A stretch of 64,000 bases of DNA from Pontibacter pamirensis (GCF_010015475.1 NZ_SSNI01000016.1:1-64000); one strand, 5' to 3'. Positions 17,761-27,604 are shown, counted from the first letter of the stretch. The notes: generated from the letters alone by a model not told the origin. Numbers and translations are program-made.

Positions 17761-17814
17761 TTCCAATTCAGTTCTATTAATCAACAAGAAAACAACAGTA
17801 TATAATATTATATA

Positions 17815-19410
17815 ATGGCTGGAGGAAAAGAGACACCAAGGCAAAAGATGATCGGTATGATGTACCTTGTACTGACCGCGATGCTTGCCTTAAATGTGAG
17901 CTCGGCTATCCTGTTAAAGTTTCAGTTCCTGGACGACAGTTTACAGGAAGTGAACCGGAGAACAGTTACAGATAATGCCGGGGTCGTATCCAATATTCAA
18001 GCTGCCATTGCAGACAACAAGAATCCATCTGCAAATGACCAGCGTGTGCTAACAAAGGCACAGGACGTAAGAGAGCAAACAGCAGAAATGGTAGCCTTTA
18101 TTCAAGGCATTCGTAACACGCTGGTTGAGAAAACAGGAGGAGAAGCACCGGAAGGCGGCTATGAAAATCCGGAAGGAAATGACATAGTAGCCAACACCAT
18201 GATTGGTGCTGCCAACAAGAACAACGGTCTGGCTTATGAGTTAAAAGATAAGCTGAACGGCTATGCAAAGTTCCTGAAGCAGTATAACCCAAACATGCCG
18301 GCGCAGTTGGCTTACGATGGATCAGAAGATCCGATTGCAAGCAGAGACCCTTCGCAGAAGAACAAAGACTTCGCAGAGCTAAACTTCGAAGAAACACCAA
18401 TGGTAGCTGCTTTAGCTGTACTTTCTCAGAAAGAGAATGAGATACTGAAGTATGAAGCCGACGCTTTGCAGAAACTTGCTGCTGAAGTTGGTGCGGACAT
18501 TATCAAATTCGAGAAGATCTTCGCTATGGCCCGTGCTGAGTCTAAGACGGTAGCGGCTGGTACGAAGTATAAAGCAGATATGTTCATTGCCGCTTCTTCT
18601 GACAACATCGTTCCTAAAATGAGCTTCCAGGGCAAGCCGGTAAAGGTTGCCAATGGAATGGGTACAGTTGAGTTCGTAGCAGCTGCCTCTAACTATGATG
18701 CAGAGGGTAATTCTAAGCAGACATGGAAAGGCCAGGTTACAATCAACCAGAACGGCCGTGATACAACGTTTACAGTAACTGAAGAGTATGTGGTAGCGAA
18801 GCCAGTTATCCAAGTACAATCTGCTGCTGTACAGGCCCTGTACTTCCAGGCAGCGAATGAGCTAAACATTCAGGTTCCTGCTTTGGGTGCAGTATATGAC
18901 CCAAGCTTTAGCGCCAACGGTGGTGCTGCCATTAAAGGTGCTAAAAAAGGTGAAGTTACTATTATCCCAAATGCTACAGAAGTAACCATTAACGTAAGCA
19001 GTGGTGGTAATGCTATCGGTAAAGAAACTTTTAAAGTTCGCCCTATACCTAAACCAGAGATAGTAGCGTTAGTAAATGGAAAACCGATAGATCCTAAGCG
19101 TGGCGTGCCTGCTGCATCCTTTAGAGCAGTTGAAGTACAGGCTATATCAGATGAGGGTTTTAAACAGTTGCTACCAAACGAGGCTCGTTATAGAGTAACA
19201 AAATGGAACGCATACTTAATAAGAAACAATCAGCCGATTGCACAGCAGGAAATTAACGGCCCAACTGCTAACCTGACAAGTTTTGCTGCCAAGGCTAACA
19301 AAGGAGACAGGGTAATGCTGGAAGTAGTTGACGTGAAGCGTTTGAACTACAAAGGTCAGGCAGTAGACGTTAACGTGGGCGCGCCTAACTTTAACGTTCC
19401 ATTAAACTAA
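17815..19410 (+). CDS. gldM: T9SS motor/shaft protein GldM (PorM)
   Basis: A 531-residue protein beginning MAGGKETPRQKMIGMMYLVLTAMLALNVSSAIL, the single inner-membrane helix that inserts into the GldL ring. The rest is periplasmic: a helical first domain (to about residue 220) followed by three beta-rich domains, the last ending with the PNFNVPLN tail. It forms the shaft linking the inner-membrane motor to the GldK/GldN ring. It lies 54 bases after gldL and 20 before gldN. Confidence 0.95.
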   Translation: MAGGKETPRQKMIGMMYLVLTAMLALNVSSAILLKFQFLDDSLQEVNRRTVTDNAGVVSNIQAAIADNKNPSANDQRVLTKAQDVREQTAEMVAFIQGIRNTLVEKTGGEAPEGGYENPEGNDIVANTMIGAANKNNGLAYELKDKLNGYAKFLKQYNPNMPAQLAYDGSEDPIASRDPSQKNKDFAELNFEETPMVAALAVLSQKENEILKYEADALQKLAAEVGADIIKFEKIFAMARAESKTVAAGTKYKADMFIAASSDNIVPKMSFQGKPVKVANGMGTVEFVAAASNYDAEGNSKQTWKGQVTINQNGRDTTFTVTEEYVVAKPVIQVQSAAVQALYFQAANELNIQVPALGAVYDPSFSANGGAAIKGAKKGEVTIIPNATEVTINVSSGGNAIGKETFKVRPIPKPEIVALVNGKPIDPKRGVPAASFRAVEVQAISDEGFKQLLPNEARYRVTKWNAYLIRNNQPIAQQEINGPTANLTSFAAKANKGDRVMLEVVDVKRLNYKGQAVDVNVGAPNFNVPLN

Positions 19411-19430
19411 TCTAGAAGCTTACAAGGAGT

Positions 19431-20300
19431 ATGAAACTAATCAAAGCAATAGGTGTAGCAGCTGGTATGATGTTATTATCTGCAGGAGCTATGGCGCAGC
19501 AGGTATCCAACACAACGGCAAGTAACCCTTCCGCAAGGCCAATTCCGGAATCTGATGTTCTTTTCAAGAAAACTGTTTGGCGTAAAATTGATTTGCGTGA
19601 AAAGCAGAATACGCCCATGTTTTCTGAAAACAGGGAAATCACCAAGATCATCATTAACGCGGTTAAAAGCGGTGAATTGACTGCCTATAAAACTGACTCA
19701 GTTAACACACCGTTAACTCGTGAGGAATTCATTGCAAATATGACTCCTAAAGAAACAGGTGGTGGTTTAAGTGAGGAAGAAATAGCAGCAGGTTTTGGTC
19801 AGGAAGAACAGGAGGAGGAGTTAGATGCTTGGGGAGATGCCTTGGGTGATGACGCCGTTGCAGCAACAGCAGCTCCAGTAAGTACAGAATATTTCCCAAA
19901 GCAGTTGTACTTGTTAGAATTGAAGGAGAACGTGGTATTCGATAAAAAGCGTTCGCGCATGTACCACGACATCCAGACAATCAGCGTTAAAGTACCTGCT
20001 ACGTTAAATCCTTTGGGCTTTGAGCAGACAGTAGGTTCCTTTAGAATGGATGACTTGGTGCGTATATTCCGCAATAATCCTGAAATGGCTATCTGGTATA
20101 ATGCACAGAACGATGCACAGCACAAGAATCTAGCTGACGCATTCGACCTTTGGTTGTTCAGCTCTTACATCACTAAAATCTCCAACCCTAACGACAGAGG
20201 ACTGGCAGATATCTACGGTGGTGGCAGAAAAGGACTACTTGCTGCACAGGATGCTTTGGAAGCATTAATAGAATACGAGTATAGCCTTTGGAGCTACTAA
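19431..20300 (+). CDS. gldN: T9SS/gliding protein GldN (PorN)
   Basis: A 289-residue periplasmic protein with a signal peptide (IGVAAGMMLLSAGAMAQQ). Family features are VLFKKTVWRKIDLREKQNTPMFSENREITKII near the N-terminus, an acidic insert at about residues 110-140 (EEEIAAGFGQEEQEEELDAWGD) and YFPKQLYLLELKENVVFDKKRSRMYHDIQTI. It partners with GldK in the periplasmic ring. It is the last gene of the operon, followed by an exceptional palindromic terminator. Confidence 0.95.
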   Translation: MKLIKAIGVAAGMMLLSAGAMAQQVSNTTASNPSARPIPESDVLFKKTVWRKIDLREKQNTPMFSENREITKIIINAVKSGELTAYKTDSVNTPLTREEFIANMTPKETGGGLSEEEIAAGFGQEEQEEELDAWGDALGDDAVAATAAPVSTEYFPKQLYLLELKENVVFDKKRSRMYHDIQTISVKVPATLNPLGFEQTVGSFRMDDLVRIFRNNPEMAIWYNAQNDAQHKNLADAFDLWLFSSYITKISNPNDRGLADIYGGGRKGLLAAQDALEALIEYEYSLWSY

Positions 20301-20309
20301 GAACCACAA

Positions 20310-20373
20310 AGATTAAGCATAAAAAGGAAAGGGAGACTCAGCTGAGTCTCCCTTTCCTTTTTATGCTTAATCT
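20310..20373. terminator. 64-bp perfect palindrome, bidirectional terminator
   Basis: Bases 20310-20341 are the exact reverse complement of 20342-20373: 32-bp arms with no spacer, centred on AGCT. It lies 10 bases after the gldN stop and 24 before the convergent uvrC stop. A-runs and T-runs flank the G+C-rich core (GGGAGACTCAG), as needed for termination on both strands. Confidence 0.9.
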
Positions 20374-20396
20374 CAAATAAAAAGCAGAGCAACTAT

Positions 20397-22214
20397 TCAT
20401 TCCACTTCTTTCGCCTCATGGAAGTAGCTGTATAGCAGCGTGGCTTTCGCTTTGCCTATCTCATCAGATAACTCCTCCTGCGAAAGCTCTCTTAGCTTCT
20501 TGACAGATTTAAATTTGGCCAGGAGCGCTTCAGCAGTTTTGGGACCTAAGCCTTTTATATCAGTGAGTTCTGTTTTTAAAGTACCTGCATCACGCTTACT
20601 ACGATGAAAGGTAATAGCAAAGCGGTGTGCCTCATTTCTCAGGCGTTGTATAAGCTTTAAAGATTCAGATTTTTTGTCAATATAAAGAGGCAAAGCATCT
20701 CCTGGATAAAAAATCTCTTCCAGGCGCTTTGCAATACCTACTACGGCTATTTTACCATATACATCCAACTCTTTTAGCGCCTTTACAGCCATACTCAGCT
20801 GCCCTTTACCACCATCAATGACAATAAGCTGTGGCAGTGGCTGGTTTTCGTTGAGAAGCCGTCTGTAGCGGCGGGTAACGATCTCATACATCGACTCAAA
20901 GTCGTTGGCACCCACCACTGTCTTGATATTATAATGACGGTAGTCTTTCTTGCTGGGCTTCCCATTTTTAAAACAGACCATTGAAGCCACCGGATTATCT
21001 CCCTGGAAATTAGAGTTGTCAAAGCACTCAATCTGCCGTGGCAGTTCTGTCAGGCGCAGGTCCTTCTTCATAGTCTCCAGCACCCGCAGTTCGCGCTTTT
21101 CAGTCAGGTCTTTGTTTTTCTCCTGACGGCTCTCCCGCTCTTTGCGCAGGTACAGGGCATTCTTGAGCGAAAGGTTCAGCAGCTTCTTCTTATCCCCAAT
21201 CTGCGGATAGGTGATGCTGATACTGTCGAGCGGAAGCGACAGCTCGATGTTGGTGATAACCTCACGGGAGGTACTTTCAAACTCCTGCCGCAACTGCACC
21301 ACCACCGAAGCCAGAATATCGGCATCTTCCTCATCCAGCTTTTTATGTATTTCCAGCGACTGCGTCAGAATGATGGAACCGTTCATTACCTTCAGGTAAT
21401 TAATAAATGCACAGTCTTCGTTACTGGTGATGGTAAAAACATCAATGTTGGTGAGTGTGTTGGAAACAACTGTGGATTTTACCTGAAAATCATCCAGCAT
21501 ATCCAGCTTCTGCTTAAACTGGTGGGCCACTTCAAACTGGTAGTCAGCTGCTGCAGCTGCCATGTGCTCTTTGAAATAGTTCTTCGCTACAGACAGGTTC
21601 CCGGAAAGGATGTTTTTGATTTGCGAAATGGCTGCATTGTATTCCGTCTCATCCACCAACGCCTCGCAAGGTCCTTTGCAATTGCCGATATGGTACTCCA
21701 GGCAAACCTTAAATTTACCGGCTGCCACATTTTCAGGAGAAAGGTTATAGGTACAGGTACGAAGCGGGTAAAGCGTGCGGATAAGGTCCAGCACCACGTG
21801 CATGGTGGTGCCGCTCGGGTAGGGACCAAAGTATCGCGAGCCGTCGTTGATTTTGTTGCGGGTGCTGATGACGCGCGGAAAGCGCTCATTTACAATACAG
21901 ATATAAGGATAGGTTTTACCGTCCTTCAACAGGATGTTATACTTGGGCTGATATTGCTTGATCAGGTTATTTTCCAGCAGGAAAGCATCCGCCTCTGTAT
22001 CCACAATGGTGAACTCGATGTCCTTTATCTGTGACACGAGCTTCAGTGTTTTCTTGTTATGCTGGGCAGAGCGGTTGAAGTAGGAGCTAACCCGCTTCCT
22101 GATATCAACCGCTTTGCCTACATAGATGATACCATTGTCATCAAAAAACTTATAGATGCCAGGCTTGTGCGGCAGGTGCGATATTTTCTCCTTCAGCTTC
22201 TCGTTCGCTGGCAT
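20397..22214 (-). CDS. uvrC: Excinuclease ABC subunit C
   Basis: A 605-residue subunit of the UvrABC nucleotide-excision repair nuclease. Domains in order: GIY-YIG nuclease (PGIYKFFDDNGIIYVGKA, about residues 17-35, with KRVSSYF), Cys-rich region (CLEYHIGNCKGPCE), UVR region, RNase H-like endonuclease (IECFDNSNFQGDNPVASMV, then VIDGGKGQL) and a C-terminal helix-hairpin-helix (LTDIKGLGPKTAEALLAKF). It starts 12 bases after the penicillin-binding protein gene ends, so it is the last gene of a three-gene operon. Confidence 0.97.
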   Translation of the reverse strand: MPANEKLKEKISHLPHKPGIYKFFDDNGIIYVGKAVDIRKRVSSYFNRSAQHNKKTLKLVSQIKDIEFTIVDTEADAFLLENNLIKQYQPKYNILLKDGKTYPYICIVNERFPRVISTRNKINDGSRYFGPYPSGTTMHVVLDLIRTLYPLRTCTYNLSPENVAAGKFKVCLEYHIGNCKGPCEALVDETEYNAAISQIKNILSGNLSVAKNYFKEHMAAAAADYQFEVAHQFKQKLDMLDDFQVKSTVVSNTLTNIDVFTITSNEDCAFINYLKVMNGSIILTQSLEIHKKLDEEDADILASVVVQLRQEFESTSREVITNIELSLPLDSISITYPQIGDKKKLLNLSLKNALYLRKERESRQEKNKDLTEKRELRVLETMKKDLRLTELPRQIECFDNSNFQGDNPVASMVCFKNGKPSKKDYRHYNIKTVVGANDFESMYEIVTRRYRRLLNENQPLPQLIVIDGGKGQLSMAVKALKELDVYGKIAVVGIAKRLEEIFYPGDALPLYIDKKSESLKLIQRLRNEAHRFAITFHRSKRDAGTLKTELTDIKGLGPKTAEALLAKFKSVKKLRELSQEELSDEIGKAKATLLYSYFHEAKEVE

Positions 22215-22226
22215 ATAACATCAGAA

Positions 22227-24548
22227 TTAAATCTCGGCGTCCAGGTCAATCTCCGTTGGCAGGTTCAGAAACTCATCTTGATTAGCAGAGTCTATAGGCA
22301 TCCCCTGATTATACCTTTCACAATTTAATTCTACAGATAAAGGCGTTAAAGGTTTTGGAAACGGATCTTTCGATACATCCAGCGACTTATCCTGATATAC
22401 CTTCTGCATGAAGGCACCATATATAGGCATGGCTAACTTACCTCCCTGTCCTTCACTCATTGTTCTAAAGTGGATAGCTCGGTCTTCTCCACCAACCCAG
22501 GTACCGGTAACAAGGTTTGGTGTTACGCCCATAAACCATGCATCAGAATAATTTTGGGTGGTACCTGTTTTGGCGCCTATCTCATTCTTAAGCCCATTGC
22601 GGTAACGCAGACCGTAATAAGCAGTACCACCTGGCTCTGCAGCGGCTTGCAGCATGTGCACCATCATATAGGCAGTTTCCTCGCTCAGGGCTTCAACAGT
22701 TTTAGGCGTATGCTCATATATCGTGTTCCCGTGCTTATCCTCTATTCTTGTTATAAAATTAGGCTCCACCCAGGTACCACCATTCACAAACGTACCATAG
22801 GCACCCACCATATCATAAAGCGACACATCGCTTGCTCCTAAGGCTAAGGAAGGAGTAGGATCAAGTGGAGTGGTTATACCCATCCGCCTTGCTGTTGAGG
22901 CTAAAGTTTCAGCACCCAGTTTGTTTACCAGAAAAGCAGAAATAGAATTAACAGACTCGGCAAGTGCTCTGCGTAAAGTGTACTTCTCACCGCTATACTT
23001 GTTATCCGCATTGTCCGGGCACCACATGGTTCCATCCTCCAGCGGCACACATACTTTGGTATCGATAACCTCATAACACGGATAGTAACCACTCTCAATG
23101 GCAGCGGTATACAGGAAAGGCTTAAACGTAGAACCCGGCTGGCGTGCCCCCTGCTTCACGTGGTCATACTTAAAGTGCTTGTAGTTGATACCGCCCACCC
23201 AGGCTTTAATATGACCAGTCTGGGGCTCCATGGCCATAAAACCAGTCTGCAGAAAATGCTTGTAATGCTTCAGCGAATCCATTGGGCTCATCATCACCTC
23301 TTTTTCCCCATCCCAGTCAAAAATGGTCATCGGAATTTTCTTGTTGAGGTAATAGTTGATAGAATCTTCGTTTCCTTCAAACAGTTGGTTCAGGCTACGG
23401 TAACGCGCGGTGCGCTTGATAGCCTGCTGCGGAAAGCTCTTGATTTCCTGATTGGTCTGGTCTACCCAGGGGTTACGACCTTTCCAGTGCGCAAAGAATG
23501 CTTTCTGACGGTCTTTCATGTGCTCTGTCACCGCCTGCTCGGCATACTGCTGCATCCGCGAGTCGATGGTCGTATATACCTTCAGTCCGTCGCCATACAG
23601 GTCATAGCCGTTCTCGCGGCACCACTGGCGCAGGAACTTGCTGGCCTCAGTCCGGAAATAAGGGGCCATGCCTACATTCTGGTTCTCTACCTTATAGTCC
23701 AGCTCAATGTCATTCACCTTCAGCTTGTCGTACTCTTCCTGATCCAAGAAGCCGTACTTCACCATTTGTGACAGCACGACATTGCGCCGGCGCTTTGAAT
23801 TCTCAGGGTTAAATCGGGGGCTATAGTAGGTAGGGTTCTTGAACAGGCCCACGAGCACAGCAGACTCCTGCACCTCCAGTTCTCCCGGCTTTTTGTTGAA
23901 AAAGGTTTTTGATGCAGACTCTATCCCAAATGCATTGCTGCCGAACTCAAAGATATTGAGATACATCACCAGGATTTCGCGCTTAGTATAAGACTGCTCC
24001 AGCTTTACGGCCATCAGCCACTCCTTTGTCTTATGAATAAGGATGCGCACGCCCGGTACATCGTTCAAAATACCATTATTCAACTCATCGCCACGGGTTC
24101 TGAAAAGGTTCTTTGCCACCTGCTGTGTTAAGGTACTGCCACCTCCCTTGGAACGGCCGGTAACAATGGCAGCAGCCACACGCGCCATTGCCTCCGGATC
24201 TATACCTGAATGCTCTTCAAACCGGATGTCTTCTGTTGCAATCAGGGCATTCACCAGGTTATCCGGCAGGTCTTCATAGTCCACAGGCGTGCGGTTCTCA
24301 CGGAAGTAACTACCCAGCCGCACGTTGTCGGCAGAGTATACTTCAGAAGCAAGCTCGCTTTTGGGATTCTCCAATGCACGCGTACTCGGCAACTCCCCGA
24401 ACAGGTTCAGGAAATTAATGCTGACGGCATACAGATAGAGAATAAAGATTGCTAGGCCACCCACAAAGAACAGCCACAATGCGGCGATTACTTTTGGGTA
24501 AACTTTACTCTTTGTATTGGGTGCAGATTTTTTTTGACGCGTAGCCAT
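22227..24548 (-). CDS. mrcA: Class A penicillin-binding protein (PBP1A type)
   Basis: A 773-residue bifunctional peptidoglycan synthase when started at ATG 24548 (MATRQKKSAPN); in-frame upstream codons lie inside porW and are unlikely to be used. Order: short basic cytoplasmic tail, one transmembrane helix (VIAALWLFFVGGLAIFILYLYAV), GT51 glycosyltransferase domain (ATEDIRFEEHSG, GGSTLTQQVAKNLF), then the transpeptidase with active-site QPGSTFKPF, SVNS and KTGTTQ. All catalytic motifs are intact. Only four bases separate it from the porW stop. Confidence 0.95.
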   Translation of the reverse strand: MATRQKKSAPNTKSKVYPKVIAALWLFFVGGLAIFILYLYAVSINFLNLFGELPSTRALENPKSELASEVYSADNVRLGSYFRENRTPVDYEDLPDNLVNALIATEDIRFEEHSGIDPEAMARVAAAIVTGRSKGGGSTLTQQVAKNLFRTRGDELNNGILNDVPGVRILIHKTKEWLMAVKLEQSYTKREILVMYLNIFEFGSNAFGIESASKTFFNKKPGELEVQESAVLVGLFKNPTYYSPRFNPENSKRRRNVVLSQMVKYGFLDQEEYDKLKVNDIELDYKVENQNVGMAPYFRTEASKFLRQWCRENGYDLYGDGLKVYTTIDSRMQQYAEQAVTEHMKDRQKAFFAHWKGRNPWVDQTNQEIKSFPQQAIKRTARYRSLNQLFEGNEDSINYYLNKKIPMTIFDWDGEKEVMMSPMDSLKHYKHFLQTGFMAMEPQTGHIKAWVGGINYKHFKYDHVKQGARQPGSTFKPFLYTAAIESGYYPCYEVIDTKVCVPLEDGTMWCPDNADNKYSGEKYTLRRALAESVNSISAFLVNKLGAETLASTARRMGITTPLDPTPSLALGASDVSLYDMVGAYGTFVNGGTWVEPNFITRIEDKHGNTIYEHTPKTVEALSEETAYMMVHMLQAAAEPGGTAYYGLRYRNGLKNEIGAKTGTTQNYSDAWFMGVTPNLVTGTWVGGEDRAIHFRTMSEGQGGKLAMPIYGAFMQKVYQDKSLDVSKDPFPKPLTPLSVELNCERYNQGMPIDSANQDEFLNLPTEIDLDAEI

Positions 24549-24552
24549 GTAC

Positions 24553-27477
24553 TTAATAATTGTTTTTAAAGAAGGCCAGATATGCCTCCAGATCCTTTTT
24601 CTGCAAGAACTTCTGATAATTAGCAGAAGAGATAACAAAGGTAGTGAAATCTACCCCTCTAATTTTACCTACAGGCGCCTGCGGAGCTTTTTGTTTTACA
24701 TTGTAAGCCATTGCCTGCTTTGGATCAGCGAAGGTGCGCATCAGCAACATCCTTTTGCCATCTGCTAAGTCCATAGCTTCTATCGATAGATTCTGCTGCT
24801 TATAGTAGGTGCTGTTATACTTTTCATACTTCGGTTGCACATCTTTAAAAGCGGCAGCATCAGTGGGGTAAATCAGCACAAAGTAAAAAGCTGAGTCGTC
24901 CTTAGTCTCATAAGCCACTGGATCCACAGCCGGAACAGGAGGCGCTACCGAAGTACTTAGTGAGTCAGTTGGCACTGCAGTTGTAGCCAAAGGCTGTTGC
25001 GGCTCAATAACAGGAGGTGTGCCTGTTATGGCTGCCGGGTTCTGCTGCTCTTCCTGTTGCTGCTGCGGCTTTGCCTCCTCAGGCTGAGCAACAGGAGCGG
25101 GCGGCAGGATTTGCGGCGTGGCTTTGGCCACCGACGCTGTAGCTGTAGCAATATTTGTGCTAACCTTTTCCCTGGGTATCTGGGCAACGGCAGCTTTGGG
25201 CTCTTTTGGTTTTGGTGGTGCAGGGGCTTCCTGGCGCAGTTGGTTTTTCTCTTCGAGTTGTTGATAAGTTGCCAGTAGTTGGTCTGCCTGTGGCAGCAGC
25301 GGGCTTTTAGGAAAAGCAGCCTTAAACTGCTTTAACTGCTGCCGTAGCAATTCCGGTTTTTGAGTTCGTGCTGTCACCATCGCGCCCAAAAAGGCTACTT
25401 TGTCTTTGATGTCGTTCAGCGGGTATTGGCTGATAACCTGGTTCAGTAGCGCTGTTGTCTTATCGTACGCGCCCGCATCATAAAAACTATAAGCAGAGTC
25501 ATAAAGCGCGTGCGCCTTCAGGTTTTCTGCCGCGTTCTTCGACATGAAATCTGAATCATCCAGCAATCGGGCGTAAGTGGTATTCGGGAACTCCTGCTTT
25601 AGCTTGTTATAGAAGGCTTGCTGCTGCGGAGAATCCCCTGCCTTGCCATACAGCAGGTAAAGGCTGTAATAAGATTCCGGAGCATGCTCTGTTCCCGAGA
25701 ACCGCTGCAGCAAAGTAAGGTAAGTCTGAATGGCACGCTCCTGGTCGTTCAGGTTCTGCGCATAGATGTTTGCCAACCGGAAGAGCGCTTCCTCCACCAT
25801 TTTTTCTGAGCGTTGCATGTCTGCCGTTGTCACCGGTATATTCTGTAAATACAGCTGTACCTGTGCTGATGTGCGCTCTTCCGGTGAAGGCTGGTTTTCC
25901 TCAGCTTCTACAGGAACAGGGGCTAATGCTACATCCGCCTGACTTCCTGCCTCGCCACGGGCACGGTTTCGCCAGAAATCCTGCAATGGCCTGTCGCCCC
26001 AGCGGCGCACGAACTCGGCACGCGCAGAAGCCATAGCCGTAGGGTTATCAAAGTACCACACACCGCCGGTGCTGCTTTCGGTGGCAAAGGCATCGCCGTT
26101 TTGTGAGCGCCTGTTGTTGTTCCTGCTCGTCTCCTTTTCGGCTATCAGCTGTCGCTCCTGCTGCCGGGCTATTTCCTGCTGCCGTGCCTCCTCTTCGCGC
26201 TGCACCAGCGCCTGAATAAACTCCAAGCGCTCTGCTTCACTCATATGGCCCAGGCGCTGCAGGCTGTCCTGTGTCTGAATCGTGCTGTACTGCTTCGCGA
26301 AATCCGCTAATACATCACGTCTTTCGGCCACGGCCTCATACTCCGGTGCCCGCTGCGGGTATACCTGCACAGCACTATCGTAGTAAGCAGCAGCCAGGTC
26401 AAAGTTTTGCAGTTTGTCAAAATAAATCTCTCCTGCCGACAGGTAGCTGTAGGCTTTCTGGTTAGACAGCGTTCCCTGCGTTTTAAGCGACTGCTGCAGG
26501 AGCGCCAGTGCCTTATCGTAGTTTTGCTGGCGGAGCTCAAACTGCGCCATCTCATAATAGATCCTGTCACGATACTCCAGGTTCTTGTCGTCTTTGAGCA
26601 TCTTCTGGTAATACCCGGCAATACGCTCCTTGTCCTGCTCATCCGTCAGTTCTGTTACCTGCCCTAAGTTCAGCCTGCTGAAGAAGCCTAAGTCGTAGGG
26701 TGGGTTTCGGCGCAGCACCTTGCTATATTCGGTATAGGCCTCTTTGGTTTGCTCTGTGAGCTGGTAAAGCTGCGCCAGGGTATACCGCGCCCGCGACTGG
26801 TCATCTTTTTCATCAAAGTTGGGGAGCGAAAGTGCCAGGTTCTCTATCAATTGTGTTGTATCGCGCTGCAGGCGGTAATACTGGGCACGCGCCAGGTACA
26901 GCTCGCGGGCATTTGCTTTATTCAGGCGCTCCTTGCGAAGGAACTCTGATACCTGCTGCGCGTTCTCCATCTCATCCAGCTGCATAAAGGAGCGCATCAG
27001 CCACACCAGCGCCTCGTGCCGGTCAGGGGCATCTTTGCTGGTAGCGTTCACATACTTGAAGGTGCGCACCGCCTCCGCAAAGTTCAGCTGGTAAAAGTTT
27101 GCCTTCCCTATTTCTATATAAGAGTTGTCTATCCACTTGCTGTTCTTATGGTATTGAATAGGGTGAGAGGCTTTTTTCTTTACATCTTCCAGGTCAGCCT
27201 CGAAGGCCTTGGCTGTGGTAGAGTCTATGAGCGGGTAAATAGGCAGCACCTGGTTGTAGTCGTACTGCATCTGTTCCTGCAGCCCCTGTTCTATCAGGCG
27301 CATCTTCTCTTTGGCAAGAAAATAGCCATTGTAGCGCGCAGTGGTGTTATGATACGTCTTGCTTAGCGGGTTATTACGCTCCACTGAGCATGACGCCAAC
27401 AGCATACCTGCCAGAATAAAGAGGATGTACAGTGGTTTTATGTTCAAGCTAATAGCGTGTGCAGGGTGTTTTAGCAC
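24553..27477 (-). CDS. porW: T9SS periplasmic lipoprotein PorW/SprE, TPR protein
   Basis: A 974-residue lipoprotein. The signal is LYILFILAGMLLASCS (Cys near residue 30). The family hallmark KTYHNTTARYNGYFLAKEKM follows, then TPR-like helical repeats over most of the chain, a Pro/Gln/Ala-rich linker (about residues 740-870) and a C-terminal domain FYFVLIYPTDAAAFKDV to KKDLEAYLAFFKNNY. PorW/SprE is needed for T9SS function and gliding in known systems. GTG at 27477 is the listed start; TTG at 27447, giving MNIKPLYILF, is a plausible alternative. It is the first gene of porW-mrcA-uvrC. Confidence 0.88.
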   Translation of the reverse strand: MLKHPAHAISLNIKPLYILFILAGMLLASCSVERNNPLSKTYHNTTARYNGYFLAKEKMRLIEQGLQEQMQYDYNQVLPIYPLIDSTTAKAFEADLEDVKKKASHPIQYHKNSKWIDNSYIEIGKANFYQLNFAEAVRTFKYVNATSKDAPDRHEALVWLMRSFMQLDEMENAQQVSEFLRKERLNKANARELYLARAQYYRLQRDTTQLIENLALSLPNFDEKDDQSRARYTLAQLYQLTEQTKEAYTEYSKVLRRNPPYDLGFFSRLNLGQVTELTDEQDKERIAGYYQKMLKDDKNLEYRDRIYYEMAQFELRQQNYDKALALLQQSLKTQGTLSNQKAYSYLSAGEIYFDKLQNFDLAAAYYDSAVQVYPQRAPEYEAVAERRDVLADFAKQYSTIQTQDSLQRLGHMSEAERLEFIQALVQREEEARQQEIARQQERQLIAEKETSRNNNRRSQNGDAFATESSTGGVWYFDNPTAMASARAEFVRRWGDRPLQDFWRNRARGEAGSQADVALAPVPVEAEENQPSPEERTSAQVQLYLQNIPVTTADMQRSEKMVEEALFRLANIYAQNLNDQERAIQTYLTLLQRFSGTEHAPESYYSLYLLYGKAGDSPQQQAFYNKLKQEFPNTTYARLLDDSDFMSKNAAENLKAHALYDSAYSFYDAGAYDKTTALLNQVISQYPLNDIKDKVAFLGAMVTARTQKPELLRQQLKQFKAAFPKSPLLPQADQLLATYQQLEEKNQLRQEAPAPPKPKEPKAAVAQIPREKVSTNIATATASVAKATPQILPPAPVAQPEEAKPQQQQEEQQNPAAITGTPPVIEPQQPLATTAVPTDSLSTSVAPPVPAVDPVAYETKDDSAFYFVLIYPTDAAAFKDVQPKYEKYNSTYYKQQNLSIEAMDLADGKRMLLMRTFADPKQAMAYNVKQKAPQAPVGKIRGVDFTTFVISSANYQKFLQKKDLEAYLAFFKNNY

Positions 27478-27575
27478 TTTATATATAAGGTATAAACGTT
27501 GTAGCCTATGCTTAAAGTATGGGGCAAAGCAGCCTGATAGGCTTTATATTGGCCTAAGTGTAAAAGCACCTCCTA

Positions 27576-27604
27576 CAAAAATACAACAATCTGCCAATTA
27601 CAAA
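27576..27604 (-). promoter_or_regulatory. Probable promoter of porW-mrcA-uvrC
   Basis: On the minus strand TTTG (27604-27601), 17 bases, then TATTTTTG (27583-27576). The -7 box is canonical and the spacer is two short of the usual 19. It would give a leader of about 95 bases. Confidence 0.45.

Noticed and set aside
21345-22034. Long plus-strand open frame (229 codons) opposite uvrC
   Set aside because: It is a mirror frame of the well-supported uvrC gene, with no domain pattern and no promoter or start context.
23160-23771. Plus-strand open frame (203 codons) opposite the penicillin-binding protein
   Set aside because: Antisense frame inside a certain gene; composition follows from the codon use of the real gene.
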